Positions 1 through 13,380 of a stretch of 64,000 nt of DNA are shown here, one piece after another (positions within the stretch are counted from its first letter, which is position 1; every line of letters begins with the position of its first letter). A program made the position numbers and the translations under genes. Origin of the DNA: Colocasia esculenta (lineage: Eukaryota; Streptophyta; Magnoliopsida; Alismatales; Araceae). The stretch covers positions 1,798,001-1,862,000 of the forward strand of contig CM024753.1 in NCBI GenBank assembly GCA_014218235.1. Reading direction: 5' to 3'. The notes under the pieces were generated by a model. It saw only the letters and a list, made by a program, of their open reading frames with translations, was not told the DNA's origin and did not search any database.

Positions 1-903
1 TTTCCAAGTGGTTCTCCCACTACGGTAATTCCCCCCTGCCCTCCTCTGATTCGCCTGGGATTTCCATTGCCAGCAGTACCTGCGTTTGGTTTAACGGAAG
101 TGGCAAGAATTCCTCTTATAAAAACCAAATGGGTCCTCCTGGAACTGGCTTTTAATGCTCCCAATCATGTGATCCTTGACGAAGGAAGATAGGATTCCCC
201 CACATTTCTGTGAACGGAAGGAAATCGACTTCCTCCAAACGCTGGATTCTGGTACAGGCGAATCGTCCTTTCTGCCTAGTGCCTAGTATAGTTCCTTTTT
301 CTTAGTTTGTTTACATCAGGTTGGAGAAGGGAGATGGGCCCTGGCATTTGGTTGAGGAATGGGGGAAGATGCCACTATTGAGCTACTTGGCTGCCAAAGC
401 AGCTCTACCAACTTCTCTCCTTTGGGTGGAGAGAAAAAGGAAGGGGGAGGGGGGGCAAGCACAGCAAAGCTCCACTTTCCCCTTGCCATGTCACCACTTG
501 GGAAGTAACTAGAGATAGCCCCAAATGTGTTTGTTGCTTTGTCACTAAATGGAGGACACATGGGAGACTCTGAATGAGGTCAATCTAACACACCGAAGTC
601 TTTCCTCTTGTTGGAGTTCACTTTGCTGGTGCTGATCCATGTCATTTTTACGTAGATTTGTCTTATTAGAGAGAAGGTTTGTAAAAAGGTGTGGTGGTTA
701 AAATGGATCATTCTTGATCACCTAATCTGACCATGCTACTGAACTTCGTTGTCCATCACTCTGCCATCTTCGGACCCCATGATGATCACCTTCGAGCCCC
801 GTGCTAGACGACGACGAGCCAATCAACATCGGGTCGGGCCGGGCCAGGTCTGTGATGTGGACCGGAGTGTGGATGGGTAGGAATGGAGTGTGTGGTGTCT
901 GTG

Positions 904-940
<37 letters not shown>

Positions 941-2016
941 GTGGGCCGGTCTGTTCAGATGGGCCCATGCCTGGCGTGTGGGGAGAAGCATTGGGGTGGG
1001 GGAGGGAGGAAGCTTATCCCCAATGCAATGCTAATATATAAGAATTAGGTGTCAAAGGTTGGCACTTCACACAATGGCATTATAGGCCTTAACTCCCACC
1101 CCATAACCTGTGGGGGCTCCCCTGCCTCCACCCCACTTCCCACTCCTATTTTAACGGTCCATAACTTGTGGTGTTGTTTCTTATGAACTAAGCATTGGCA
1201 AAAAGCCCCAAGTTCTGGCCGCAAGTAAAGGGAACAAAGGGGTGGGGAGATGGGGACATCTTTGAGAGAGGTGCTCATTGGGAAAGGTGATTGCTAGGCT
1301 TAGTACTCTTGTGAGGTTTCTTCTCTCCGGTATGAGCCGAGAGAGAGAGAGAGGCAATTCTATTGTAAGAGATTGTAGCATTGTTTTAGGTATGAAGTTA
1401 AAAATGGAGATGTGGGGATCAAATTGCCTTTGCCATCTCCTCAACTATCCTAGACAGGGATCAATTTATAACCTCATTTATATCCTCCAATAGGAAGGAC
1501 CTTTTCCTCTACACTATTCCCATACTGCTCACATGTAACACCCATGTACATCATTCCTTAGACTTTAATGTACCTTAACATCGACTTACATATCTTTTTG
1601 TGGGTACCTCATCAAGGGTCCTTCGAAGGGCACTAACTTTTGTCAGAATTTGACAGAATGGTAGGTATTGCTTGCTACAGTGGTGCTCTCCCTTGTATCC
1701 TCCCCCAATACTAAGAAAGAAGACGAAACAACAAAAACAACAGCCAAATTCTAAGTTCTCACATTGTTTCCTCTTAAGCAGGAGATTTTCTCCACGCGGT
1801 CTGCAAACACTTCAATTCTTTCAGACACGAAGATTCAAAGCTCGAAGCTGATTAAGTTCCACTGCTTGAAGAAATTAACATTCTCTTTACAGATCCACTC
1901 AAACAATTCCCTTCACTCACACATCGATCTACAAGATCTTAATTGCCCTCACAAAAGACGGACCCAGCAACCATTTACATGTGTGTGGGACTCTCTTTTT
2001 TTTTTAAGGATTTATG
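1..2016. other. Intergenic, no gene recognised
   Basis: Open frames here are short and overlap on both strands, and none shows a recognisable domain. Visible content is a poly(G) run near 906-938 and a short GA repeat near 1339-1352. Confidence 0.5.
906..938. repeat. poly(G) homopolymer, about 32 nt
   Basis: An uninterrupted G run. Its exact length is likely to be unreliable in assembly. It generates false Gly-rich and Pro-rich open frames on either strand. Confidence 0.9.
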
Positions 2017-3120
2017 GGGTGTTTGGGAGCAATTTAAGAAAAGAAACTATTTCTCTCTAAAACTGATGTGAATTCACTTTTAACTTCAAATTTAAAATAA
2101 TAAAAACTTGATGTTATTTGTTTGGTAAAGATAATATAATTTTTAAAATTATGTTGGTGTGTTTGTGGGGGGGGAGCCGCTCTGGTGGGGAAGGGCGGGT
2201 GGGGGGGGGTGCCCAGGGGAGGGCGGGGGGGCGGGGTAGCAGGGGAGGGCGACGGCGGGAGGGGGGGTTCCGCGGCAGGGGAGGGGGTTCGGGGGGCGCG
2301 GGGAGAGGGCGTGGTCGTAGGGGAAGGCGACGGCGGGAGGGGGGTCCGGTGGCAGGGGGGTGGGGGGTGGGGGGGCGCGGAGGAGGCGGGGGGGGGCAGG
2401 TGCCCAGGGGAGGGGGGCGCCGGCATGGGGAGGGGTGAGGGCGACGGCCGGGGGGGGCCAGGGGAGGGCGGGCGGGAGTTTGGGGTGGGGTCGTAGGGAG
2501 GGCGAAGGCGGGAGGGGGGGTTCCGGCGGCAGGGAGGGGGCTCGGGGGGTGCCAGGGGAGGGCGGGGTCGTAGGGGAGGGCGACGACAGGAGGGGGGGTT
2601 CCGGGTGGTGGGGGGTGGGGGGGGCAGGGGAGGGCGGGGGGGGGTAGCAGGGGAGGGCGACGGCAGGAGGGGGGGTCGGCGGCAGGGGAGGGGGTTCGGG
2701 GGGCGCCGGGGGGGGCGTGGTCGTAGGGGAAGGCGACTGCGGGAGGGGGTCCGGCGGCAGGGGTGGGGGGGTGGGGGGGGGGGGGGCGCCGGAGGAGGGC
2801 GGGGGTGGGTGCCCAGGGGTTGGGGGGCGCCGGGGAGGGCGGGCGCGACGGCGGGAGGGGGGGTTCCCGTGGCAGGGGTGGGGGGTGGGGGGGCGCCGGA
2901 GGAGGGTGGGGGCGGGTGCCCAGGGGGAGGGGGCGCCGGCGTAAGTGTGCTTTTGTTTTAAAAACTGGTTCATCCCTGTTTTTATTTTGAAAGAGATTTA
3001 CATTAGATAAAAGTTGTTCTCTAAAATAAAAAACTGTTTACCAAACATGTCATTATATTTGTCCTCTTTCTTTTTTAAATTTAAGAGAGAAAGTTGAGAA
3101 AAAAGTGCAACCAAACACCC
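2017..3120. mobile_element. TIR-bounded, MITE-like element carrying a G-rich core
   Basis: The ends are perfect 10-bp inverted repeats, GGGTGTTTGG at 2017-2026 and CCAAACACCC at 3111-3120. The sequence just inside each end is AT-rich and partly mirrors the other, with TTTGGTAAA-type words in both arms. No transposase frame is visible. The centre is replaced or expanded by a G-rich minisatellite. I could not identify a clean target-site duplication, so the superfamily is left open. Confidence 0.5.
2165..2950. repeat. G-rich minisatellite, about 0.8 kb
   Basis: Degenerate tandem copies built from words such as GGCGACGGCGGGAGG, GGGGTTCCGGCGGCAG and GTGCCCAGGGGAGG recur through the block. The plus strand is almost pure purine with very high G content. 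The long Pro-rich (minus) and Gly/Arg-rich (plus) open frames it creates are compositional artefacts. Runs of three or more Gs at short spacing make G-quadruplex formation possible. Confidence 0.8.
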
Positions 3121-6100
3121 TGATAAGACTTATTTTTTTTTAAAATTTAAATACGACTATAATATTTGATATATATATTTTTACAAAAAAAAATTCATAT
3201 AATCACTTCAATAAAAAGATAAGACTCATCAATAATGATGAATCTACTTTACAATAAATATTTTTCTTCGGAGCCACATATTTCTTAGTGAGGCATGCAT
3301 GCTGTCTCAAGTAGAAAGTAATAAGCATGACGTCACCGACAAGGTGTAGTAGAACATGGCTGAGAGCCTCCACCTCCCACCAAGATGGGGGGAAGAATGA
3401 GGTGGCGGCGGGATGCCTTCTTCCACAGGATTGGGGCCACGTGTGGGGGGGGGGGGGGGATAACGAGTGACGACGACGCTGCCCTGCTTTTCGTCGGGTT
3501 TCCCTCATTCAACATGACGCGGTGCGCGTGTGAGGACGGGGGTGCTATTGGCCGCAGCGTGGTGCATGCCTATGTTTAAAATAATGGCCCCGGTTTTGGT
3601 GACGTTGCCCGCATCGAGATGTGCTCTTCTCGGAACCCCGCCACCTCCACGGCTCCACTCCCCGCACTTAAAAGCCAGACGGCGAAAGGTGACGTCGTCG
3701 AAGGCGGAGGAGAAGAGGGCAGGGAGGCGGGCCCCGACGAATCTTTATAGGAAACGTTTCGAGCTGTGATTGGCCGTGGAGGAAAGCACGAGGCGGATAC
3801 GTGCTCCGCGGCGGAGGGGACGCCGCTGGGCCCGCCCGGAGAGAGCAACGTGTACCGGAAGTGTTTAAAAAAATGTGGAGGAAGAGAACGGTGACGTGGC
3901 CTTGGAGGTACTGTGTCTGTCTGCTTTATGTTTGTGTGCAGGAGAAAGATTTGAGGAGAAGAGAAAATAGCTGTTTAAGCGTAGTAAATATATTTAGATT
4001 AAAATAATAATTTATATAATATTTAATATTATATGGTGTCATGTCAATTATTATGTAAATAAATAGATAGAAGAACCAATAGATAGTCACGACGAATGAC
4101 AATAGCTATAGTCGTTATTTACCACTAATTATCAATTTGTATGACATTTTATATAGCATTAAGCGGACACTATCTTATTGCAATAAGTGTATTAAGATGT
4201 TCTCTTATGAGAAATGTTTTACTCTTTAGACAAATAAAAAAAAATCCATCCAATGCGATGATTAGATGCACGTCGGGGCCCATGCTTTGTGTGGACAATT
4301 TTAAGACGTGAGGTCCTAACGTTCACCGAATCATCACGTTGGACCAGTGTTTTTACCTATCCAACAAGTAGAAAATATTTCTCAAAATTATCATTTGCAT
4401 TAGATACATCGGGTACATATAGGAGAGGTTGATATTAATATAACGTTTGCAGACCTCGCCCATATTTGTTCAAGAAAGACAATAATATCATCTATCTTAG
4501 TGTGGACAACATGAGGAGTAACTTGGTAATTGGTTGGGTACTCCAACGTGTATTGATAAATTGTGAGTTTCATTTCCACCAATGATATAAATTGTTTTAA
4601 GATTTTTGAAAAAGACTTATTTTTAAGAGTTTCTCTAAATTTAGCTATGGGTTGATGGTATTAAACTCGGGACTCTTAGTGATGATTTTATACAAGACTT
4701 AATCCATGAGTAGAACAAAAAGAAAAATTCTATCTTAACGTGGACAAAGTTTTTCTCATGTTAACAAAAGTTTTGGAATTACAACTGGTTTGTTTAGGAT
4801 CTAAAGCATGCATGAGGAGATGGGGTTCGTTTTTGGGTGATCGATTCCTTGTCCGGGTTGTGTAATATTAGGTGAGTACATGGAGCTTTTAAGATGGGAT
4901 GTTGTTCTTAAATTTTTGAAGTTCTGAAAATGGATTTTTCTGTAGAGTAAATATAGTTGATGCATGCGGATGATTCGAATTCGATTATATTAATCCATGT
5001 CACACTCATATTGTAACAATCGTGGCGATAACAACAAATGACTGACCGGACGTAAGCTAGCTAGCTAGCTAGCTCACATTCCCCCTCACTATTGTATCAA
5101 AAGAACGGTGCGGTGTTAATTCTGCATTTGATTATGTGGGAAACCATTCCTTGAACATTAATCTAGTAATGGCAAAGATTGTTGCATCTCAAATCGTGTT
5201 TTTCATTGGGAAGATAAGAAGAAGAAGATTATTCTCGAAAACACAGTGTGACAACACTGATCAGTTTAGGCCTCAGCTGGCCCCTTTGAGGGCCCTCCCC
5301 ATCCCAAATCTGTCACAGACACGGTGGCGGCGGCGGCCAGCAGCGATCTCTTACACCCTCCAAGGAGGGAGAGAGGAAGGGAAGGGGAAGTAGTAGACAA
5401 AAGAACTCGTTGGAGCGCGCAGGACCCCCATCTCCGCTTAACGAGAAAACGTGCATCGAACTATAATATGTCGGCATCCACACGTCCATGTGCTCTTAGC
5501 ACAGACACTCGTGATCCAAAACCCCTTAGAGCATGGTCTCTGCGCCCACGCCAAGAAGATTGGCAAATAAATGACCAAAATATTTATCATGTTCCCAAAG
5601 TGTTCGATCATAATTGTGATCGGGCGTAGTGTGCCATGGCACAGAGGTTTCCTTCTTCCTCCACCACCCCCGAACCCCCACCCAAGTGGGTGGAGCACCG
5701 AGCTGCGTCTCCCGTCCCGCACCACTACACCAGCGTAGTGTGCAGCTCGCTAGATGCTGGTAGTAGCAGTACTGCTTCGTCGTTTCATCAAACCGCCATA
5801 CTCGGGTGGGGGGGCCCTCGCCGGCCACTCGCCAAAGATGACCAGCGCAAGATTCCAACATGGGCGGCCGCCCACCCCCGATGGGTCCCCACACCCGCCC
5901 CCTCCCAAAGAAGACAACGTGGACGATCCATTACAGATATGAATAAGGGAAGGTTTCATGGATCCGGCAACTCTTTACTGTTATTTCTTGACATCGCCGT
6001 GAGCCCCGGGGTTGGTCCGGGTCGTTTTCCGGGGCCAGGCTCGGCTCAGATTAGTACACACATTGGGGTTCCTTCCGGAGCCTGCCGGATGCGTCCAACC

Positions 6101-6500
6101 CTGCTGACCAGAGGCCAAAACCGACACGGCAGCTTCCTCCGCCTTCCCCCTTAATCTCTCCCTCCAAACACCATCATCATCTGATTCACACACATACATG
6201 TACTATATATATGTATGGAATCATGCATTGTATTGGATAGTTTGTACCAAAAGCCCCAAGTATTATATTTGCATAAGTATATGACAAGTATACGAGAGGA
6301 GGTACAAGACTTCCCCTTTTGTTTTCCCCATTTATGGTTCAACATTATCTTCATAAAAAGTATTTACATTTAGCAGGGCCAGCATTTTAAACTATGGTAT
6401 ACAAGCTCAGTACTGCACTCTACCTATACCCTCACCCAAGAACTACTGCAAGCACTACGCATTAATTCTTTCGCTAGCTTAGCTCCATCCTTGCTGATCA
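3121..6500. other. Intergenic, no gene recognised
   Basis: This holds AT-rich DNA with two GC-rich islands (about 3380-3900 and 5280-6130). Both islands carry open frames in several overlapping registers without any family motif, and the frames break into compositional Pro/Arg/Ser runs. A run of five GCTA units lies near 5055-5072. The stretch just below 6790 is probably the 3' untranslated region of the PLATZ gene. Confidence 0.4.
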
Positions 6501-6791
6501 GTCTTCTGTGCAAACATCAAACGATTTCAAACCCTCCTTCCCCTTCTTCTCGCATGTGCGGCCGTGGGTATGTATGGTGTAGACGGCGGCACACCGTAGC
6601 TGTACACACCTGCGCGGCCATGGCCGCCTGTTTTGGAAGAGGAAGGAGTGGTGGGTATCTATCTCTATCTATCTGCAGCGTCTGTAACACCACACTGACG
6701 CGGAGGCATGCGGCCGTACGTACGTAGCGCCTCCCCAAAGTAGCGGTCTTTGTTCTGGTTCTGGGTTCTGTGAGAGGCGGGAGTAGCTGGG

Positions 6792-8023
6792 CTAGTACTC
6801 GACGACGAGGGTGCTGCCGAGAGGGGCGCGGTGGGGTATGCCCTTGCGCCGCTTGCTTGTGGGGCGGTAGCTGAAAGAGGTGGCCGGAGGGGTGGAGGGG
6901 GTGAAGCCCTGCGTGGCGCTGCTCTTGTCGCTCTTGGCCGTGATGGAGGACTCCTCCGAGTCGGAACCCGACGCCGCTGCCCTCTTCCTCGGTTTCTTCT
7001 GGAAGTCCTTGGACGTCCCAACAATCTGCGCAAGCAACAGGCAATGGAACAGAGCGGAGTGAGATGGTGAGGACAGAGAGGGGGACAGCGATTGCGATGC
7101 CGTCGGAGGGAGGAGGGGTTCTGTACCTTGCAGCCGAGGGAGCAGAAGCGGAAGGAGTCGAGAAGGCTGCGCTCGCAGACCTCGCAGGTGTTGGTGACGC
7201 CCTTGCCGGGCCTCGGCTGGGGGCGCTCGTTGAGGAAGACAACGCGAGCGCTGTTGATGATGTAGGTCTGCACGCCGGCAATGTCCAGCACCTTCTGTAT
7301 CTCCGACACCCTGATCACGTCGTGGTAGGAAGACCTTCGTATCTGCTTGGGGAGATGAAACAGGGGCAAAAACAAAATTTCTCTGTTAGAAGATCACAGG
7401 GGATCCGTAAAAGCTGCCATCTTTCCTTCTTCCAGCCACTGGGAACCTGCAGAAGGACCCAGAAGACCGAGGAAGGACCACTGCATTCTATTGTTCTTGC
7501 AAGAAAAGGTTGGAGAGGAGGCGGCAATGGAGACCCATGTCTCAAATCGGCAGTAGAAGACGGAAAACATGTATCAGAATGCCGGAAATCACCTGGAAAC
7601 CAGCCCAGAAGGCAAAACCCAGAGAAAATAAGGGGAAGAACATCCAAAAAAGGGGGGAGGAAGATATCAGAGGAAAACCAGGGGAAAGAACAGAACACAT
7701 AAATGCCATACTGATGAAACAGAGAGGAACCCAACAGGAATTGGGAAGGGACCAAAACACACACGCTCAAATTGCAACAAAAGAGCAGACGATCCAGTGC
7801 CAAGTACAATACCCCAATTGCGCCGCCTTCGGCAGAAAGCAGAGGAATAAACAAAAATAGAGAAACCCATCCTGAAAGAAATTACTCAGAAATACTCTTG
7901 TTGGCGATACGCGAAGAACACCTACTAGGAACATCAAGAACCCTCCCAATGTCTACCCTCCAGAAGGCAGACGAAGAACCCAACCCAGATATGATTCAAC
8001 CAGAATAAGGACGATCAATGGGT

Positions 8024-8073
<50 letters not shown>

Positions 8074-8555
8074 AGAGAAATATACCTGGATGGTGCGATG
8101 ATCGCGGTGGTGGTATGCGAGGCACACAGAGCAGAGGGCGCCATTGACGCAGTCCAGGCAGTACATGTTGCACTCGCTTTTGTGGGAGTCGGCGTGGAGC
8201 TTGCATTGCACGAAGAACCGCGTCGACAGCAACGGCTTCAGCCACGGAGGCCACCTCCCATAGCTCTCCCCTTCCTCCGGACCCTGCTCACCGACCCCAA
8301 TAGGAAACAAAAACAACATCAGAAACAGCGGACAGCGATCACCACAAACGCAAACAGAAGCCTTCCCCCCCTTCCCCAGAACCCCACAAAACCAGAACAA
8401 CAACAATCAAAACAATCCAGCACACACTGGAAACCCAGCGATTGGCATCTCACCATGATCCTCCTGTTCTTGGGCTTGAGGTCCTTGAATGTGCTCTCCT
8501 GGTCGATCGCCAGCTTGATCAAGAGGGCCACTCTTCCTTGCGATTCTCCCCCCAA
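6792..8555 (-). CDS. PLATZ zinc-dependent DNA-binding transcription factor
   Basis: Four coding exons on the minus strand: 8555-8454, 8283-8086, 7342-7127 and 7025-6792. All introns are GT-AG and all junctions are phase 0, giving 249 aa. Residues 46-100 (WPPWLKPLL, FVQCKLHADSHKSECN, YCLDC, CSVCLAYHHRDHR) form the first Cys/His zinc cluster, with C61, H64, H68, C72, C76, C79, C85 and C88. Residues 151-172 (NTCEVCERSL, FCSLGCK) give the second cluster, with C153, C156, C167 and C171. A basic C-terminal motif SKRRKGIPHRAPLG is typical of PLATZ proteins and may act in nuclear targeting. PLATZ proteins are plant-specific nuclear factors that bind A/T-rich DNA and mostly repress transcription. The start at 8555 puts IKLAIDQESTFKDLKPKNRR near the N-terminus, an extension seen in part of the family. 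No defect is visible, so this looks functional. Confidence 0.93.
8021..8073. repeat. Compound (GT)n(GA)n microsatellite in PLATZ intron 2
   Basis: A GT run is followed directly by a GA run. In transcript sense it is (CT)n(AC)n, starting about 12 nt after the exon 2 donor at 8085. Confidence 0.9.
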
Positions 8556-8559
8556 CCCA

Positions 8560-8905
8560 AGTCCCAGCTCCCTGCTCTAGAGCAGAAAGGAGAAAACTTT
8601 TAGAGAGAGAGGGGCGAGAGGCGATGTGAGTCTGTGTGCGGGGAGCTTTCTTTAGAAGTGTTCTGCTGGGGGAGGTGCTGTCGTTCTTGTAGTAGTGGGA
8701 AGAGAGAGAGAGAGAGAGGAGGGGGAGGCGAAGCCGGGAGAGGCTGATGAGCTCGGTCGTTCTTATCCGCTCGAAGTCGCCGGCCCGAACCTCGCTCCGA
8801 ACCCGAGCCTCAGATGCGTTGGCTTCAAGGAACCCCCCTTCCCTTTCTCTCTCCCCCCTCCCTTTATCTCTCTTGATTCGATATAAACAAACAAACAAAT
8901 AAAGA
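8560..8905 (-). promoter_or_regulatory. Probable 5'UTR and core promoter of the PLATZ gene
   Basis: Reading the minus strand, a TATA-like TTTATATCG lies near 8886-8878, followed by a CT/GA-rich leader that runs to the ATG at 8555. Pyrimidine-rich leaders are common in plant genes. The transcription start is inferred, not seen. Confidence 0.35.
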
Positions 8906-10239
8906 AGCAAAAGAGGACTTTTCTCTTCCCTCTCTCCATCTCTCTCTTTACCTTCTCCCGAACCCCACTACTTTAATTCCATTCCCATTTAGCCATTCAT
9001 GAAGTGATTAACCACCCATTAACTTGGGTAGCCATTGAAGAACTACAAGATTGGATGGCTTGGGATAAGAAAGAAAGTGTGGGTGGTGAAGTAGCTAACC
9101 CTGTGTGTGGTTAAGTGACCCACTAATGAGCTGATCCATCATGGCCTTGTGTTTTGGGCAAATGGATTTGTGGCCTTTTTGTTCTCTTTGATGCGGGGTG
9201 ATGGGTGGATTGCCCCCAACTTGGGACCTCTGTTCAGTTTTTTAGTGGTGATACTGTTTGGCGATCACTTGGGGCCATGCTCTTTGTGCACTTGGATGAT
9301 CTCTTGGGACTGATAAGAACCATCTAATTGGAGTATTTTGCTCCCTTACTTTTGAGAATGTGCATAGAATATGCCACTCTTTGTGAGAGATGACACAAAT
9401 TTGAGAGCTAGGAGACATGTTTCACTTTGTCCTTTAGTGACCAAGTTGAAGCTTAACACAACTAGGATAAGGAATGCTATAACAGGATATCTTTACTATA
9501 ATTATTTGATCATATGATCAGAATGCTCTTCTTTTAGTGTGGAAGACAATGTGGTATCATAGGAGAAATGGAGAAAATCTTTGAACCATCCAGGGAATGG
9601 ATTTTCTTAGTCTTAGAGCGATGATGAGAGTCACCTTAGAAATCTCCAACCGGTTGCATCAAACACAAGACCATTCACACCTCCCAACTTGTCCGTTGGT
9701 CAAGAGATTGATGTCAACATTTCATTAGTTGATGGGTTGTCCAATGGGGGATCATTTGGAAGCTAGTCCAACATGGAATTCACAAGAGGCATCAAGATTT
9801 TTGTTTATCTCCAATCAATTTTTGCCGATCAACATCAACCTAGATCACCCATATATTTAACTACCAAGATGTGTTTGAGGCGGAGAACCTTATGCCTTAA
9901 CCCACATCACATACAAGTGGCAACAAAATTTCTTGGTATATTGGGACTCCTAGTATTATAGAGAATCATATATTTTGCTTTTTTTTTTTTCAAATGTCAT
10001 TTTCGACACAAAAATCAAAGAATTGGGAGGTATTTTTCTTCCATTTTGTATATCAAAATTCGACCGACTAAAAATATATTAAGAAAACATTTCCTATTAT
10101 GCATAGATTTGAGGGGATTGGAATATCAAGTTCCTTCCAAATGCACTAGTAACTTTGGATTTCCCTAGCTCAAGTGGCTCTTTGGAAGAAGGGCACTTAG
10201 ATATAAGCTAAACAGAAAGTAACCTAGATTCATACCACT

Positions 10240-10278
<39 letters not shown>

Positions 10279-12201
10279 ACTCATACACACACACAAAAGC
10301 AGTAGTTAGGATTCTCATAATTTCAACACCGTTCATGAGGACAGAGTGGGCAAGACTAGTCATATTGTTATCCATCTTTATCTTGCTGAATGGAGAACAA
10401 AGAATCCCATTCCTGTGCCCCCACAAAAAAGTAATTTCTTTTCATGCTCACTTGTGCACATTTCCCCCATGGACAAAAGAAGAAGCCTTTCATGAAGAAC
10501 CTTTGCACTTGGTTGGCATTCATCCCTTTGGGTACATAAACATATGGTTTATATTGCCCCCACACCCACCTCCCCCAATGAGACAAATATTGCTAGGTAT
10601 GATCTACGAGACCAACCATTAATTAGACATCTTAGGGGGATATAAATCTTTTTGTATTGTACAATGTCTTGAGTGGATTCCGGATAACTCCCCACTTACT
10701 TCCACTGTATCCAAACGTCACTATGCACCATTAATTATCACCCACACTGACCCCGGAATTAAGGACTTCATGCTCCTCCTCCCATTAAATAAAAGGGTAC
10801 ATTAATTAGCATGATCTTAAAAAGTTGCTAAGTATCTGAGATGTCAAAATCATTTGTTAATTAGAAACTCTCGGGTGTTCATTTTTTGTTCCCATAATCT
10901 TCCATTTCATCCTGTGGAGTAATATCATGGAGGTAACAAAAGATTTTAGTGAGAAGAGTAACACCCCTGGAGAAAGATTATGCTACATCTTTACAAAATT
11001 AAAAAAGAAGAGTGGTTTTGCACAATCAAATTTCTTGTACCTAGACCAGGGAGTAGGCATGAAACAATGAACAATTATGCATGGTGGAGAGTCTAATTAT
11101 GATGCAAGTGAGGGTATTGGATTGTCTTAAGGATTAATTCCCACATCACTAACCCTAAAGTATTCAAAGAGAATAAGCTAGTACTTAGGGTAGCATATAC
11201 ATAAGTTTAATAGGGAAGAGGTTAGGGGAATCGATCCCCTACTTTCTACTTAAATACCAAGCTGCCTTTAATCCAGATAAGGATGAAAGATGCACTACCT
11301 CATTTGTAGCTCCAATTTCATTAACTACCAGAGTTTCATATATGTTAGGAATTAATGTAACCAGAACATGGTGAAAACTAATTTGGCTCCACTGTTTACC
11401 CACAGTGAGATAAAGGACCCATCATATCAGAAAATGTCCATGCAACAGCATTATTTGGAGATTGGAAAGACATTTCACAAAGTAGAGAGACAAGCTGAGG
11501 GAAAGATGATCACAACCACCAGTATGCATACTGCTCATGGGTGCATTGATCATATATTTATGAATATAATCAATCAGCAACTGTACAATAAATATCACAT
11601 CTACCATACTTGTGTAGCTAGCTAGCCCATGCTTCCATCTCCTTTGTCTAAGGAGAATTGGGAACCCATTACCTTCAACTTTCATGCCTCATCATTCCAT
11701 TTCATAACTTTGTTACTAATAACCAAACTTTATGCCTCATCACTCCATCTTCTACGTCATCAAAGGGGAACACCCAAACTCTCTGATCTGAATTGGGGTG
11801 ACCCAGCTGGTTGTCTTCATTGGAAGCTCATGCCATCTCCTTCCCCCCCAACTCCATGATCTAATGCAATAAGTACCAATCTGAGATGTCATTTAATTTG
11901 CATTAACAATATGGAAGGGACACCTCTCCTAATTATGTGGGTCATAATTAGATTAGGTGATAAGAACATATCTCCTCATATGAGTCTACCTTTTCCTCGT
12001 GCAAATGCTCCCATTAGAAGGAAACCTCCTTCCCTCAACCCCAAGCTTTCCATTCATAACACAACTTGAAGGTCAAACAAATGGTGAACCCTTCAAGGAC
12101 ACGAGATCAACGGAGCACCCCGGCCAACTGTAAAAGAGATCAGGAGACAATGCCCCTAAATTACCTGCACCTTGATCATTCTTCTCAACTTAGGTGAAAA
12201 C

Positions 12202-12232
<31 letters not shown>

Positions 12233-13074
12233 CAAAACCCATCTATTCCAAACTTTGAAATCTCAAATGGTGATCACCCTTTTAATTAAATTCTCCTACT
12301 TCTTCACCTACAGACACAACCATGGTCCGAGCACCGGGGGGTCATGGAGTCGTCAAGTCCACCAATTTGACCACTCAAAAGTCTGACCTTGTTCTCTTTT
12401 TTTTTTTCCCCCTCTTTTTATTTTGTAATTTCTTTGAAGGTGATGGGGAGAGCAAGGAAGAAGGTTGGAAGCTGCAAGGGCGGCTCTTTTGTTGGGCTTG
12501 TTTTCGTGACGGTGTTGACCGCCTCAGCGACGGCGACGGCCCAGGAGGAGGAGGGGCGGTGATATTTTCCTTCCATTTGGCCCACTGTGGGTCCCACCAA
12601 GCTGGTCTGGGTCAACCCACGCGTCCGGGAGAGCGCGGAGCACGCCAAGACGGGGCGGATTATTATAAAGAGCCACCGCTGTAGCCGGGAAGATAACTTC
12701 CAAGAAAGCCGCGCGCCACTACGCCGTGTGGGCGTGGCCACGTCGGCGGGTCCGTGTGGTGTTCGCACGTGTGACCTATGAGTCTTTCCTCCGCAGTTTT
12801 TTATGAGGGCCGGAAAATTAGAGGCGGCGCGTATAATGTGATGATGTAACTTGTAAGCAGCGTTTTATATTTTTAACGATATTTTTAATATTATTGCAAA
12901 ATACCCCCCATCGTACTTCATCATTATTAAGAAAATATCAATGTACTTATCCAAGTGTATTATGACACTTAAATAGTAACATAATAATATGCAAAAAGTC
13001 AAGTTGGATGTCAAGTGAATTGTCAAACAGTGGAGCAATGGGCAGCGACGGAGACGATCGATGGTCGGTAGTCG

Positions 13075-13380
13075 ATGATTAGATTTTAAAATATAAATTT
13101 TAGATATCAAAATATAAATTTAAACTTCAAATATAAATCGTGAGCTCTAAAATATTAAACTTAGATTTGAAAATACTAATGTAATTTAGACTTTAAAATA
13201 TAATAAACTTTTGACTTAAAAAATATAAACATTGAATTCTAAAATGCAAATCTTAAATTTTAAAATATTTTTTTTAGGGCTTAAAAATATTGATTAAATT
13301 TTTAATAATAATTTAAATTCTAAAAATAAAATTTAAACTTCAAATATAAATTCAAACTCTAAAATAATGACTTTAAACTG
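13075..13380. repeat. Degenerate AT-rich tandem repeats
   Basis: Words of the type AAATATAAATTTAAACTTC and ACTTTAAAATATAA recur about every 20-25 bases with much divergence. It looks like an old AT-rich simple satellite. Confidence 0.55.

Noticed and set aside
2149..2973. 274-codon Pro-rich minus-strand frame and overlapping Gly/Arg-rich plus-strand frames
   Set aside because: They are translations of a G-rich tandem array. All frames are open for compositional reasons and no domain or splice structure is present.
7996..8406. Continuous minus-strand frame through PLATZ exon 2 and its flanking introns as a single coding unit
   Set aside because: Both ends read into intron sequence (repeat-coded SLSLSHTHT at one side). 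The spliced four-exon model is in phase and matches the family.
12322..12784. Plus-strand frames in a GC-rich island with a TATA-like box
   Set aside because: The frames contain T-run and promoter-like sequence and match no family. The island looks regulatory or relic.
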